This document shows, in pieces, positions 9,023 to 17,896 of a stretch of 64,000 bases of DNA. Position 1 is the stretch's first letter, and each line of letters begins with the position of its first letter. The stretch comes from Brotaphodocola sp003480315 (lineage in GTDB: Bacteria; Bacillota; Clostridia; Lachnospirales; Lachnospiraceae). Under the pieces are notes generated by a model. It had not been told where the DNA came from, made no database searches, and saw only the letters and a list, made by a program, of their open reading frames with translations. Where the stretch lies: assembly GCF_964246085.1 (NCBI RefSeq), contig NZ_CAXTPD010000005.1. The stretch is one strand, 5' to 3'. The translations under genes and the position numbers were made by a program.

Positions 9023-9424
9023 ATGGCAACAAGAAGAAACGCAGCTAAGGCACCAGCAAAAGCAGCACCGAAGACCGAGACCGTAAAAGCAGAAGCTAAG
9101 ACAGCTGCAGCAGAGGTTAAAGCAGAAACTCCGGTAAAAGCAGTTGTTGAAGCACCGGCAGCAAAGCCAGTCGAGACCACCAAAAAAGCACCAGCAAAGA
9201 AAGCTCCTGCAAAGAAGGCAGACCCGAAGGCTTGCGTAGTGATTGAGTTCTCAGGCAAACAGATCGTAGCAAAAGATGTTCTGGACAAGGCAGTAAAAGC
9301 ATATGAGGCAGACCACAAGGGCGCAGAGATCAAAACCATTGAAGTTTATGTAAAACCGGAAGAAAATGTTGCTTACTATGTTGTAAACGGAGAAGGTTCT
9401 GACGATTATAAGGTAATCTTATAA
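9023..9424 (+). CDS. DUF6465 protein with a histone-H1-like Lys/Ala/Pro tail
   Basis: 133 aa. Residues 1-70 are almost entirely Ala, Lys, Pro, Val, Thr and Glu with repeats such as KKAPAKKAPAKKA, resembling eukaryotic H1 tails and other bacterial Lys/Ala tails. Residues 72-133 form a compact domain (ACVVIEFSGKQIVAKDV to YYVVNGEGSDDYKVIL) that I assign to DUF6465. The ATG at 9023 has a GAGGAGG ribosome site; the six upstream in-frame residues overlap it. A perfect consensus promoter drives it. Function is not established; nucleic-acid binding through the basic tail is inference. Confidence 0.8.
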   Translation: MATRRNAAKAPAKAAPKTETVKAEAKTAAAEVKAETPVKAVVEAPAAKPVETTKKAPAKKAPAKKADPKACVVIEFSGKQIVAKDVLDKAVKAYEADHKGAEIKTIEVYVKPEENVAYYVVNGEGSDDYKVIL

Positions 9425-9466
9425 TTCAGGATTCTCAGTTGTATCTGTATACTTTGTAAAGAGTGG

Positions 9467-9523
9467 AGGGGTTGTTGCAGACAGGTTCCAGAACGTTCTG
9501 GATTCCGTGTTGTGACAACCCTT
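9467..9523 (+). repeat. Nested inverted repeats between DUF6465 and rsmF genes
   Basis: Outer arms GGGTTGT and ACAACCC enclose a perfect palindrome CCAGAACGTTCTGG. There is only a weak T-rich tail, so this may be a poor terminator or a structured leader of the methyltransferase gene. Confidence 0.5.
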
Positions 9524-9605
9524 CATTTGTTTGTTATAAATTACGGGAAATAAGGATCGGGAGCAGAAATCGCTGCCGGATAAAACGGATAAAGGAGAGA
9601 AACGG

Positions 9606-11042
9606 ATGGAACAGCAGCAGGAGACCTGGAAACTTCCAGAGGCATTTGTGGCAAGAATGAAAGCGATGCTGGGAGACGCATGTGATACATTTCTTGCAAG
9701 CTATGAAAAAGAGCGGGCACTGGGACTCCGGGTAAATACCATGAAGGTTCCGGCAGCGGAGTTTGCCGGTCAAAATCAGGCTTTGTTTTCCCTGCGACCG
9801 GTATCCTGGTGCCGGGAAGGCTTTTATTATGACCGGGAGAGCCGTCCGGGACGCCATCCTTACCATGAAGCAGGAGTATATTACATTCAGGAACCGAGTG
9901 CCATGGCAGTTGTGGCTTTGCTTGCTCCAAAGCCGGGTGAACGTGTGCTGGATCTGTGCGCGGCTCCGGGGGGCAAGACAACACACATCGCGTCACGCCT
10001 GGAAGGACGCGGACTTCTGGTCAGCAATGAAATCCATCCGGCGCGGGCAAAGATCCTTTCCCAGAATGTGGAGCGTATGGGCATTGGCAACGCTGTTGTG
10101 ACAAATGAGGATTCGGGAACCCTGGCTGCATTTTTTCCGGAGTTTTTTGACTGTATGGTCGTGGATGCGCCGTGCTCCGGAGAGGGGATGTTCCGGAAAG
10201 ATGAACAGGCCAGAAATGAGTGGAGTGAGGCAAACGTAAAGCTTTGCGCAGAGCGCCAGCAGGAGATTCTGGACAATGCGGCAGAGATGTTAAAGCCGGG
10301 CGGCAGAATGGTATATTCTACCTGCACATTCGCGCCGGAAGAAGATGAAGCCGGAATCTCTGACTTTTTGAAACGACATCCGGAGTTCTCGGTAGTGCGC
10401 CTGGAGCCGGGCGGATATCCCGAGGGTCTGTCCTGCGGGCACCCGGAATGGAGTCAGGATCAAAATCCAGATCTTAAGTACACCTTCCGTATCTGGCCCC
10501 ATGAGGCGGAGGGAGAGGGACATTATCTGGCTCTGCTGAAAAAGGACGGAACCTGGGCGCCGGAAGACAGCCGGAAGCGAAAACAGCCAAAATACTGGAA
10601 TGACAAGGCAGGCAGAGCCTATCTCGGGGAATTTTTCAAAAAGTCCCTGACGGAAGAAGGATATGCGCTGTTAAAGGACGGTATGGAACAGCTGATTCTG
10701 TTTGGAGATCAGCTGTATATGCTGCCGGATGGCATGCCGGCACTGGACCGTCTGAGAGTGCTTCGTCCCGGACTGCATCTTGGGGAATTCAAAACAAAAC
10801 GTTTTGAGCCGTCCCATGCGCTTTCTCATTTTCTGAGGCCGCAGCATGCAGTATCTGTGTGCCGTCTGGATCTGGAAGATCCCCAGGTACTGGATTATCT
10901 GAAGGGAAATACAGTCCGTGGGGATGCCGGCCTGTCCGGCTGGACGCTGGTCTGCACTGGAGAGTATCCTCTTGGATGGGGAAAGGCTGTTTCCGGTGTG
11001 GTAAAAAATCATTATCCAAAAGGGCTTCGCATACAGGGGTAA
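9606..11042 (+). CDS. rsmF: RsmF-type 16S rRNA (cytosine-C5) methyltransferase
   Basis: SAM-dependent rRNA m5C methyltransferase of the NOL1/NOP2/Sun family, 478 aa. The N-terminal domain reads LGLRVNTMKV. The SAM-binding motif is VLDLCAAPGGKTTHIA. Two catalytic cysteines are visible, in PCSGEGMFRK and in STCTFAPEEDE. The C-terminal region (about residues 300-478) matches the RsmF extension with a PUA-like end. An AAAGGAG ribosome site precedes the ATG. The terminator stem begins inside the last codons. Confidence 0.9.
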   Translation: MEQQQETWKLPEAFVARMKAMLGDACDTFLASYEKERALGLRVNTMKVPAAEFAGQNQALFSLRPVSWCREGFYYDRESRPGRHPYHEAGVYYIQEPSAMAVVALLAPKPGERVLDLCAAPGGKTTHIASRLEGRGLLVSNEIHPARAKILSQNVERMGIGNAVVTNEDSGTLAAFFPEFFDCMVVDAPCSGEGMFRKDEQARNEWSEANVKLCAERQQEILDNAAEMLKPGGRMVYSTCTFAPEEDEAGISDFLKRHPEFSVVRLEPGGYPEGLSCGHPEWSQDQNPDLKYTFRIWPHEAEGEGHYLALLKKDGTWAPEDSRKRKQPKYWNDKAGRAYLGEFFKKSLTEEGYALLKDGMEQLILFGDQLYMLPDGMPALDRLRVLRPGLHLGEFKTKRFEPSHALSHFLRPQHAVSVCRLDLEDPQVLDYLKGNTVRGDAGLSGWTLVCTGEYPLGWGKAVSGVVKNHYPKGLRIQG

Positions 11043-11067
11043 ATCCCTGATGTGCGAAGCCCTTTTT
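11022..11067 (+). terminator. Terminator overlapping the end of rsmF
   Basis: GGGCTTCGCA pairs with TGCGAAGCCC with an inner CAGGG/CCCTG stem, followed by TTTTT. The left arm is coding sequence for the last residues of the methyltransferase. It separates convergent genes and may also work for the minus-strand DUF1576 gene. Confidence 0.85.
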
Positions 11068-11104
11068 CGATTCATGGAAAACAGATGCATTGCCGATGTG
11101 CTGC

Positions 11105-12541
11105 TCAGTCGTGGGTTCGGAATGTTTCAACAATTGCGATCATATCTTCTTTGTTCAGCTTTTTATTGTTCATAAAGTTTCTGGTTTCCGGAATGTAATG
11201 TTCCAGGATCGGTAGCAGTATAAGCGCTGTGATACCTGCGGTGAAGCCGCCGTTGTAAAGCACCAGGCCGCCGTGCAGGGACGAGGTTGCGGTACACATG
11301 GATGCGCACATGAAGCCGGCGGCAATGCCTGCGCGTCTGCCGTAGCGTCCTGAAATCGGGCACAGGCCGGTGGCAAATGCCACACCGTTGATGTATCCCT
11401 GCGTGGTAATGGTCCAGCTGATCTCTCTGCCGTTGAGATAGCAGATCGTCAGGGTGAACAGATACAGAAGCTGATATCCCGCAAGAATCGGCCAGATATT
11501 TTTCGGATGCTGCCCCATACAGGTAAAAGTCAGAGCTGCCAGGATCACACCGATGGTGGCACCGGTAAAGCCGGCACCTTCCGTGTAGACCATAATGATA
11601 TCCAGGTAGAACAGGAAGAAAATTCCCACTGTGCCGATGTTGATAAGGCAGAGCGGCATGCCATATTGGGAGGCAAAATCACTCTGATGTCCGGTGTCAC
11701 GGGTCAGTTCTTCATATCCACGAAAGCTTTTGCCGTTTAAGAAAAATCCGGTCAGAATGCAGGTTAAAAAAACAAGCAGGAAGAAGCAGTTGGCATACAG
11801 CTGAAAGGAGTGGCCAAACTGTTCGTAAACCGGATTAAAACGGGTCAGCTTGGAAGATGGATCAATTCCCATGGTGTTATAAAAAAAGTTAAACAGAAAA
11901 AAACCGAACACGCCGAATGCCAGTCCGCCATTATATAAGTTGTAACCTTTATGCCATGCGTGGGCACCCGGGAGAATGGCCGGTACGATGAAGCCCAGCA
12001 TGATCGAGAAAGCGATGGTCAAAAGCACGCCGCTGACTGTCAGTGCCGGATGGCCGAATACGAAGGTGTCCTGGGTGTAGCGGAACAAAAGCTCACCGAT
12101 AAACGGTCCGAATGAGGTCGTGAACATGCAGACGTGCAGGTTGTTTTTAAAATTCAGCTTCTTTAATCGAAGATAGAGAAACGGGGCCAGAAAGCATGGC
12201 CACATGGTCAGAAAGTTCAGTCCGTAAAAGCAGTGAGCCACTACAAGAAAATAGCCGGCCAGTGTGCTGGGACGGGAATCTCCTTTTAAACCGACCATAA
12301 AAAGCCAGCAGGCCATGCCGCAGGCGCCGGCGTTTAACATGGCGCTCGGCAGACCGCCAATCTCAAGATAGTCTGTAACCAGCGGGCTTGGTGATGTCAT
12401 GATGAGATACCAGCCGTGGAGTATGCTGCCAAGTTCTCTGGTGTAGATGGCTGCGACCAGAGAAGAAATCAGAAAAGAAACGGAGAAGCCGAGAGCTATC
12501 CCGTTGATGATGGTGCTGTTGGATATTTTTTTACCTTCCAT
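11105..12541 (-). CDS. DUF1576 multi-pass membrane protein
   Basis: 478 aa polytopic membrane protein with roughly twelve hydrophobic segments, assigned to DUF1576 from overall sequence character. The start MEGKKISNSTIINGIALGF at 12541 has an AGGGGAT ribosome site; an 18-residue open upstream extension lacks one. No catalytic motif is visible and the substrate is unknown. Repeated glycine-rich paired halves suggest a transporter; this is inference. It has its own promoter and converges on rsmF. Confidence 0.75.
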   Translation of the reverse strand: MEGKKISNSTIINGIALGFSVSFLISSLVAAIYTRELGSILHGWYLIMTSPSPLVTDYLEIGGLPSAMLNAGACGMACWLFMVGLKGDSRPSTLAGYFLVVAHCFYGLNFLTMWPCFLAPFLYLRLKKLNFKNNLHVCMFTTSFGPFIGELLFRYTQDTFVFGHPALTVSGVLLTIAFSIMLGFIVPAILPGAHAWHKGYNLYNGGLAFGVFGFFLFNFFYNTMGIDPSSKLTRFNPVYEQFGHSFQLYANCFFLLVFLTCILTGFFLNGKSFRGYEELTRDTGHQSDFASQYGMPLCLINIGTVGIFFLFYLDIIMVYTEGAGFTGATIGVILAALTFTCMGQHPKNIWPILAGYQLLYLFTLTICYLNGREISWTITTQGYINGVAFATGLCPISGRYGRRAGIAAGFMCASMCTATSSLHGGLVLYNGGFTAGITALILLPILEHYIPETRNFMNNKKLNKEDMIAIVETFRTHD

Positions 12542-12594
12542 GCATAAATCCCCTGTGGCAATATTTTTTATTCTGAGTAGTGTTCTGACTTTCA

Positions 12595-12623
12595 ATTATA
12601 GAGCAGCGGGTATTTCATTTCAA
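12595..12623 (-). promoter_or_regulatory. Promoter of the DUF1576 gene
   Basis: On the minus strand TTGAAA (12618-12623) and TATAAT (12595-12600) are separated by 17 bp, just upstream of the DUF1576 start. Confidence 0.75.
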
Positions 12624-12664
12624 GGTAATTTCTTAACGAAACTTGTACGGAATTTAGTGCAAAG

Positions 12665-13597
12665 CTACTTTATGACTGTAGGGCAAGCATCTTTTCGGGC
12701 ATCTGGTAAAAACTGCTGCATATCCGCCGGGACAGGGGCCGTAAATTCCATGGGGATCCCGGAAACCGGATGTGAAAAGGACAGCTTCCAGGAATGCAGG
12801 CTCTGACGCTGTAAAAAACGGTAATCCGGATTGTAAAGAAAATCACCGTAGAGGGGATGGCCGATGTGCTTCATATGGACCCGGATCTGGTGGGTACGTC
12901 CTGTTTCCAGTCGGATTTTAAGGAGAGAGGTGTCGGTTTGCGGCTGATAGAAGAGCAGCTCATAATGGGTCAGCGCAGCTTCTCCGCGGACAGGATCCGG
13001 GATACGTTCAATCGTGGAGCCCGGAAGTCTCGCAATGGGAACGTCAATCGTTCCTTCCGGCTGTCCGGAGAGGTTCCCGCTGACCGCGGCCAGATAGGTG
13101 CGGTGAATCTGGCGATTCCTTACCATATCAGAAAGAATACAGCTGCTCAGCGCATTTTTTGCGACGATCAGAAGCCCGGTGGTATCACGGTCCAGGCGGT
13201 TGATAGCACGGAAAACAAAGGGTTTTTGTTTCTGTTTAAAATACCAGGCAAGTCCGTTTGCCAGGGAGTTGGAAAAATTGCCCTGGGATGGGTGGATGGG
13301 AACATTCGCGGCTTTGTTTATGACCATCAGATCCTCATCTTCGTAAAGAATGGACAGCGGCATGTGCACAGGAACAATATTTTCCGAAGAAGCCTCTTCC
13401 GCAAATGTGACATCTAGCCGGTCACCGGCTTTCATGCGGAAGGTGGTATAAACCTTTGCCCCGCGGATCATCAGTCCGTCTTCAGTCAGTTTGATACGGT
13501 TGATCAGGCTTTTGGAATATCCCTGGGAGCGAAGCAGTGCTTCTACGGACTGTCCGTCTGTGGAAGCAGTGTAGGAGTGGCGGATGATATGGTCCAT
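12665..13597 (-). CDS. RluD-type rRNA/tRNA pseudouridine synthase
   Basis: 310 aa. Residues 1-75 resemble an S4 RNA-binding domain (VEALLRSQGYSKSLINRIKL). The catalytic domain carries AINRLDRDTTGLLIVAKNA with the catalytic Asp, then GRTHQIRVHMKHIGHPLYGD. It isomerises uridine in structured RNA; the target site cannot be assigned. A strong AAAGGAA ribosome site precedes the ATG. It begins 4 bases after the dinB stop, so the two are co-transcribed. Confidence 0.9.
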   Translation of the reverse strand: MDHIIRHSYTASTDGQSVEALLRSQGYSKSLINRIKLTEDGLMIRGAKVYTTFRMKAGDRLDVTFAEEASSENIVPVHMPLSILYEDEDLMVINKAANVPIHPSQGNFSNSLANGLAWYFKQKQKPFVFRAINRLDRDTTGLLIVAKNALSSCILSDMVRNRQIHRTYLAAVSGNLSGQPEGTIDVPIARLPGSTIERIPDPVRGEAALTHYELLFYQPQTDTSLLKIRLETGRTHQIRVHMKHIGHPLYGDFLYNPDYRFLQRQSLHSWKLSFSHPVSGIPMEFTAPVPADMQQFLPDARKDACPTVIK

Positions 13598-13601
13598 GTT
13601 G

Positions 13602-14879
13602 TCAGAATTCCTTTCCGGTGTTATGCTGTGATGTCTGATTTAAATGTTTCTTACGGCTTACGGCGTGGGGAGTCGGGCTGTTTTCCTTAAGAAAGCTGGC
13701 CCGCTGCACGCTGTCGATGCCGTAGCGGCCGCGGATATGGTCTACGGCCTTTTCCATAGCCCGCATTTTCTTCTGCCGTTCATCTTCAAACAGGCTCATC
13801 TGTTCAAACGGATCCTCCTGGATCTGTGAAGTGCGCAATCCGATCAGCCGGACAGGCGTTTTATCCCAGAATTCCTTCAGGAGGCGGCAGGCGGTGTCAT
13901 AGAGAACCGAGGTGGAGTCAGTGGGATTTTTTAAGACGCACTGATGAGACTGGCTGGTGAAGCGCCAGTCCTTTAATTCCACAGTAACGCTGTTGCAGCG
14001 GACACCGGCCTCCCGGAGCCTTGCTCCCACGGTTTCGCTTAAGGCAAGCAGGACCTGACTGGCGGTGTCAAAGTCAGAAACATCCTGCGCCAGGGTAATG
14101 CTGTTTCCGTAACCTTTGCGTGTGGGATCCGGAGGGGCCACAGGATCCTGGTCAATGCCGTTGGCGTAGCGGTACACCTGGGTGCCATATTTATCACCGA
14201 GGTGGGCTCTTAAGATATCCGGATCACAGGATGCTGCATCACCAATGGTGTGAAGCCCGATGCGGGCCATTTTATCTGCGGCAGATTCGCCTACAAAGAG
14301 CAGGTCGCGCAGGGGAAGCGGCCACATTTTCGCTGCGATCTCAGATGGGAACAGCGTATGGGTTTTGTCCGGCTTCTCAAAATCGGAAGCCATTTTTGCC
14401 AGAAGCTTATTAGATGAAATTCCAACATTCACCGTGAAGTTCAGTTCCTCCCGGATGCGCCTGCGGATCTGATCTGCGGCTTCCATGGGAGATCCGAACA
14501 GATGAATGGTTTCGGTCATGTCCAGAAAGGCTTCGTCAATGCTGAATTTTTCAATATCCGGCGTATATTCAGAAAGCAGGGCGAGCATCTGCCGGGAATA
14601 TCCGGAATAGATGTCAAAACGGGAGGGGACAATGACCAGCTCCGGACATTTGCGCAGGGCGGAAGCAATGGTTTCTGCCGTTACCACGCCGTATTTTTTC
14701 GCCGGCGTGGATTTGGCCAGGATAATGCCGTGACGGGAACGGACATCGCCTCCGACCGCGGACGGAATCAGCCTGAGATCCTGAGCCTTCGGATCCCGGG
14801 AAAGGCGATATACGGACTCCCAGCTTAAAAAGGCAGAGTTTACATCAATATGAAAGATCAGCCGTTTTCTGGATTCCAC
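13602..14879 (-). CDS. dinB: DNA polymerase IV / Y-family translesion polymerase
   Basis: 425 aa Y-family polymerase. Catalytic acidic residues are seen in IFHIDVNSAFLSWESV and in FSIDEAFLDMT. Helix-hairpin-helix and little-finger regions follow (LLFVGESAADKMARIGLHTIGD, YGNSITLAQDV). The GTG at 14879 was chosen because CAGGAGG lies 8 bases upstream. The open frame continues to an ATG at 14930, but that extension would include the ribosome site and matches nothing in the family. The C-terminus is long and basic. It is the first gene of the dinB-rluD-type pair. Confidence 0.9.
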   Translation of the reverse strand: MESRKRLIFHIDVNSAFLSWESVYRLSRDPKAQDLRLIPSAVGGDVRSRHGIILAKSTPAKKYGVVTAETIASALRKCPELVIVPSRFDIYSGYSRQMLALLSEYTPDIEKFSIDEAFLDMTETIHLFGSPMEAADQIRRRIREELNFTVNVGISSNKLLAKMASDFEKPDKTHTLFPSEIAAKMWPLPLRDLLFVGESAADKMARIGLHTIGDAASCDPDILRAHLGDKYGTQVYRYANGIDQDPVAPPDPTRKGYGNSITLAQDVSDFDTASQVLLALSETVGARLREAGVRCNSVTVELKDWRFTSQSHQCVLKNPTDSTSVLYDTACRLLKEFWDKTPVRLIGLRTSQIQEDPFEQMSLFEDERQKKMRAMEKAVDHIRGRYGIDSVQRASFLKENSPTPHAVSRKKHLNQTSQHNTGKEF

Positions 14880-14997
14880 AATTCTATTCCTCCTGTTGCT
14901 GCATGGTGAGTCTGATATGCTTCCTATCATAGCAGAATATCCGGATTTTTACCAGAATAGGATAGAAAGACAATGCGATAATCGCGGGGCGTGTGAA

Positions 14998-16269
14998 TTG
15001 AACAGAACAGGAAAGAAAAACAGGATCATCGGACTGATGGCAGGGATCAGCATCGGGTTTGCGGTGTGGGGAAGCGTACACCCGGAGCCGGATCTGTGGC
15101 AGGGGGCGGAAAGTATGCTGGCAGAGAGCAGCCGGCCGGTATCAGAGACGAAACAGCAGCTGTCCCTGCATTCCCTGAGTGCCGTGCTGATGGATGCAGA
15201 CAGTGGGCGTATTTTGTATGGAAAGGACGAGCATCAGGTACGGCCTATGGCCAGCACTACAAAGATCATGACCTGCATTCTTGCGCTGGAGCTTGGAAAT
15301 CCGGAGGATTTTTGTGAGATTTCAGAAAAAGCGGCAGGGCAGCCAAAAGTGAAGCTTGGTGCGCCGGCCGGGAGCCGTATCAGGCTTAAGGATCTTTTGT
15401 ATTCCCTGATGCTTGAGTCCCACAACGACTCAGCAGTGGCAATTGCGGAGCATATCAGTGGCAGCGTAGAGGCCTTCACGGAAAAGATGAATCGCAAGGC
15501 ACAGGATATTGGCTGCGTGGATACCACGTTCCTGACACCGAACGGACTGGATGCGGAGAAGCAAAATGCAGATGGAGAGGTGATCCGTCATGGTACGACA
15601 GCCGCTGAGCTGGCAAAAATCCTGCGTTATTGTACGAAAACGTCCCCAAAAGATGATGAATTTTTAACGATAACGCGCTGCCGAAGTTATTCCTTTTCAG
15701 ACTCTGAGGGACATAATACCTACAGCTGTCAGAATCACAACGCTCTCCTGGATATGACACAGGAGGCTGTGACCGGAAAAACCGGATTTACCGGAGGCGC
15801 CGGCTACTGTTATGCGGCTGAACTGTCAGACGGTGAAAGGAGCTTTATCCTCACACTTTTAGGATGTGGCTGGCCTCCGCATAAAGCCTGGAAATGGGAG
15901 GACGTACAGAAGCTGTACAGCTATGGCAAACAGAATTATTTCTATTGCGATTTTACTTTTGAAGAAAACAGACTCCGGATCCCACTGCTGGGAGGAGCGT
16001 ATAAAGACTGGATTTACGCAGTTTCTGAAAGCCCGGGTCAGAAGAGGAGTTTTCATCTTCTAGTATCGGAAACGGAGCGGCCTGTGGCAGAGTACGATAT
16101 GAAAACAAGGCTGAATGCTCCGGTGAAGGCAGGGGATGAAGCCGGTGTGGTCCGTTACTGGCTTGGGCAGGATGAAATAGGCCAGAGCCACTACTGCTCA
16201 GAGGAAGATGCAGCGGCCTGGGGGCTGTCGTACTGTTTGCAGCGGATCCTCAATTTCTGGATATTCTGA
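14998..16269 (+). CDS. Serine-type D-Ala-D-Ala carboxypeptidase (peptidase S11)
   Basis: Exported low-molecular-weight penicillin-binding protein, about 423 aa, that trims peptidoglycan stem peptides. Active-site motifs are MASTTKIM (SxxK), ESHNDSAVAIA (SxN) and GKTGFTGG (KTG). A basic n-region and hydrophobic segment (KKNRIIGLMAGISIGFAVWG) form a signal sequence. The start is uncertain: TTG at 14998 gives a normal signal peptide, while ATGs at 14896 and 14917 add residues unlike a signal peptide. The gene is divergent from dinB. Confidence 0.85.
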   Translation: MNRTGKKNRIIGLMAGISIGFAVWGSVHPEPDLWQGAESMLAESSRPVSETKQQLSLHSLSAVLMDADSGRILYGKDEHQVRPMASTTKIMTCILALELGNPEDFCEISEKAAGQPKVKLGAPAGSRIRLKDLLYSLMLESHNDSAVAIAEHISGSVEAFTEKMNRKAQDIGCVDTTFLTPNGLDAEKQNADGEVIRHGTTAAELAKILRYCTKTSPKDDEFLTITRCRSYSFSDSEGHNTYSCQNHNALLDMTQEAVTGKTGFTGGAGYCYAAELSDGERSFILTLLGCGWPPHKAWKWEDVQKLYSYGKQNYFYCDFTFEENRLRIPLLGGAYKDWIYAVSESPGQKRSFHLLVSETERPVAEYDMKTRLNAPVKAGDEAGVVRYWLGQDEIGQSHYCSEEDAAAWGLSYCLQRILNFWIF

Positions 16270-16301
16270 AATTGTAAAAATATTTCAAAAAGACTTGAAT
16301 T

Positions 16302-16329
16302 TTGTCCGATGACATTATATTATTATAAT
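16302..16329 (+). promoter_or_regulatory. Probable promoter of the Na+-decarboxylase cluster
   Basis: TTGTCC at 16302-16307 and TATAAT at 16324-16329 with a 16-bp spacer, about 100 bases before the carboxyltransferase start. Two identical 13-base copies of AAATATTTCAAAA lie at 16278-16290 and 16404-16416, on either side of it. Confidence 0.6.
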
Positions 16330-16430
16330 CGGCAGAAATTGGATTTACTAAGCGATTAATTGTCTTTCCCTTAACAATGTGAGCGGAAAAGTCAGAAATC
16401 GTCAAATATTTCAAAATGGAGGATTGCAAA

Positions 16431-17879
16431 ATGAGTAATCAAACATCAGCAAGTAACAGAATCAATGCATTACTTGATGAGAACAGTTTTGTTGAAGTTG
16501 GCGCTTATATTACAGCAAGAAGCACCGATTTTAACATGGCTGACAAGGAGACTCCGGCAGATGGCGTGATCACCGGTTACGGTACCATCGAAGGAAACCT
16601 TGTGTATGTGTACAGCCAGGACGCTTCCGTACTGGGCGGCTCCTTAGGTGAGATGCACGCAAAGAAAATTTCCAACATCTATTCCATGGCAGTAAAGATG
16701 GGCGCACCGGTCATCGGTCTGGTAGACTGTGCAGGTCTTCGTCTGCAGGAAGCAACGGACGCATTAAACGGTTTTGGTGAGATGTATTTAAGCCAGACCA
16801 TGGCATCCGGCGTGGTTCCGCAGATCTCCGCTATCTTTGGTACCTGCGGCGGCGGTATGGCAGTAGCTTCCGCTATGGCTGACTTTATCTTTATGGAAGA
16901 GAAAAACGCAAAATTATTTGTAAATTCTCCGAACGCAATCGACGGAAACCGTGTTGAGAAGTGCGATACTTCCAGCGCTGCATTCCAGAGCGAGGAAACC
17001 GGACTTGTGGACTTCACCGGCAGCGAAGAGGATATCTTATCCCAGATCCGCTCCCTGGTAACCATCCTTCCGGCCAACAACGAGGATGATATGTCCTACA
17101 GCGAGTGCACTGACGATTTAAACCGTGTATGCTCCGATCTTGAAAATTATGCAGGAGCAACCGATCTGGCACTGGCACAGATCTCCGATGACAATTTCTT
17201 CTTAGAGGTGAAGAAGAACTATGACAAGTCCATGGTAACCGGCTTTATCCGTCTGAACGGAACCACCGTGGGCTGCGTGGCAAACCGCACTGCTGTTTAC
17301 GCGGCAGACGGTGTGAAGGAAGACGAGTTCGATGCAGTTCTCTCCGCTAACGGCGCAGAGAAGGCAGCAAAGTTTGTTTCCTTCTGTGACGCATTCAACA
17401 TTCCGTTACTGACCCTGGTGAACGTAAAGGGCTACAAGGCATGCAAATGCACTGAGCGCCGCATCGCAAAGAACGCAGGCCGTCTGACCTACGCTTTTGC
17501 AAACGCAAGCGTTCCGAAGGTAACCGTCGTAGTCGGCGAGGCTTATGGTACCGCATACCTGACCATGAACTCCAAGTCCATCGGTGCAGATGTGGTATAT
17601 GCATGGCCGAACGCAACCATCGGCATGATGGATGCTTCCGCTGCAGCTAAGATCATGTACGCAGACGAAATTGCAAAGGCAGATGACTCCGTTGCACTCA
17701 TCAATGAGAAGGCAGCTGCTTATCGTGAAATGCAGTCCAGCGCACTTGCAGCGGCAAAGAGAGGATATGTAGACGATATCATCGAGGCATGCGACACCAG
17801 AAAACGCGTGATCGCAGCATTCGAGATGCTGTTTACCAAAAGAGAGGATCGTCCGGACAGAAAACATGGAACGGTTTAG
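16431..17879 (+). CDS. Acyl-CoA carboxyltransferase subunit (MmdA / 12S-like)
   Basis: 482 aa biotin-dependent carboxyltransferase of the methylmalonyl-CoA decarboxylase alpha / transcarboxylase 12S fold. The N-half has GVITGYGTIEGNLVYVYSQD, GGSLGEMHAKKI and an oxyanion-type glycine run GTCGGGMAVAS. The C-half repeats the crotonase-like fold (TLVNVKGYKACK, GEAYGTAYLTM). Several usually conserved positions differ from classical MmdA (DCAGLRLQE where DSGGARIQE is expected), so the CoA substrate is uncertain. The ATG at 16431 has GGAGG at 16418-16422; the five-residue upstream extension contains that site. First gene of the cluster. Confidence 0.85.
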   Translation: MSNQTSASNRINALLDENSFVEVGAYITARSTDFNMADKETPADGVITGYGTIEGNLVYVYSQDASVLGGSLGEMHAKKISNIYSMAVKMGAPVIGLVDCAGLRLQEATDALNGFGEMYLSQTMASGVVPQISAIFGTCGGGMAVASAMADFIFMEEKNAKLFVNSPNAIDGNRVEKCDTSSAAFQSEETGLVDFTGSEEDILSQIRSLVTILPANNEDDMSYSECTDDLNRVCSDLENYAGATDLALAQISDDNFFLEVKKNYDKSMVTGFIRLNGTTVGCVANRTAVYAADGVKEDEFDAVLSANGAEKAAKFVSFCDAFNIPLLTLVNVKGYKACKCTERRIAKNAGRLTYAFANASVPKVTVVVGEAYGTAYLTMNSKSIGADVVYAWPNATIGMMDASAAAKIMYADEIAKADDSVALINEKAAAYREMQSSALAAAKRGYVDDIIEACDTRKRVIAAFEMLFTKREDRPDRKHGTV

Positions 17880-17896
17880 AATGAGGTGACAAATAT

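Noticed and set aside
9541..9996. Minus-strand frames of about 150 codons over the rsmF start
   Set aside because: Amino acid composition is shadow-like (many His, Pro, Ser, Arg) and the plus-strand frame has clear family motifs.
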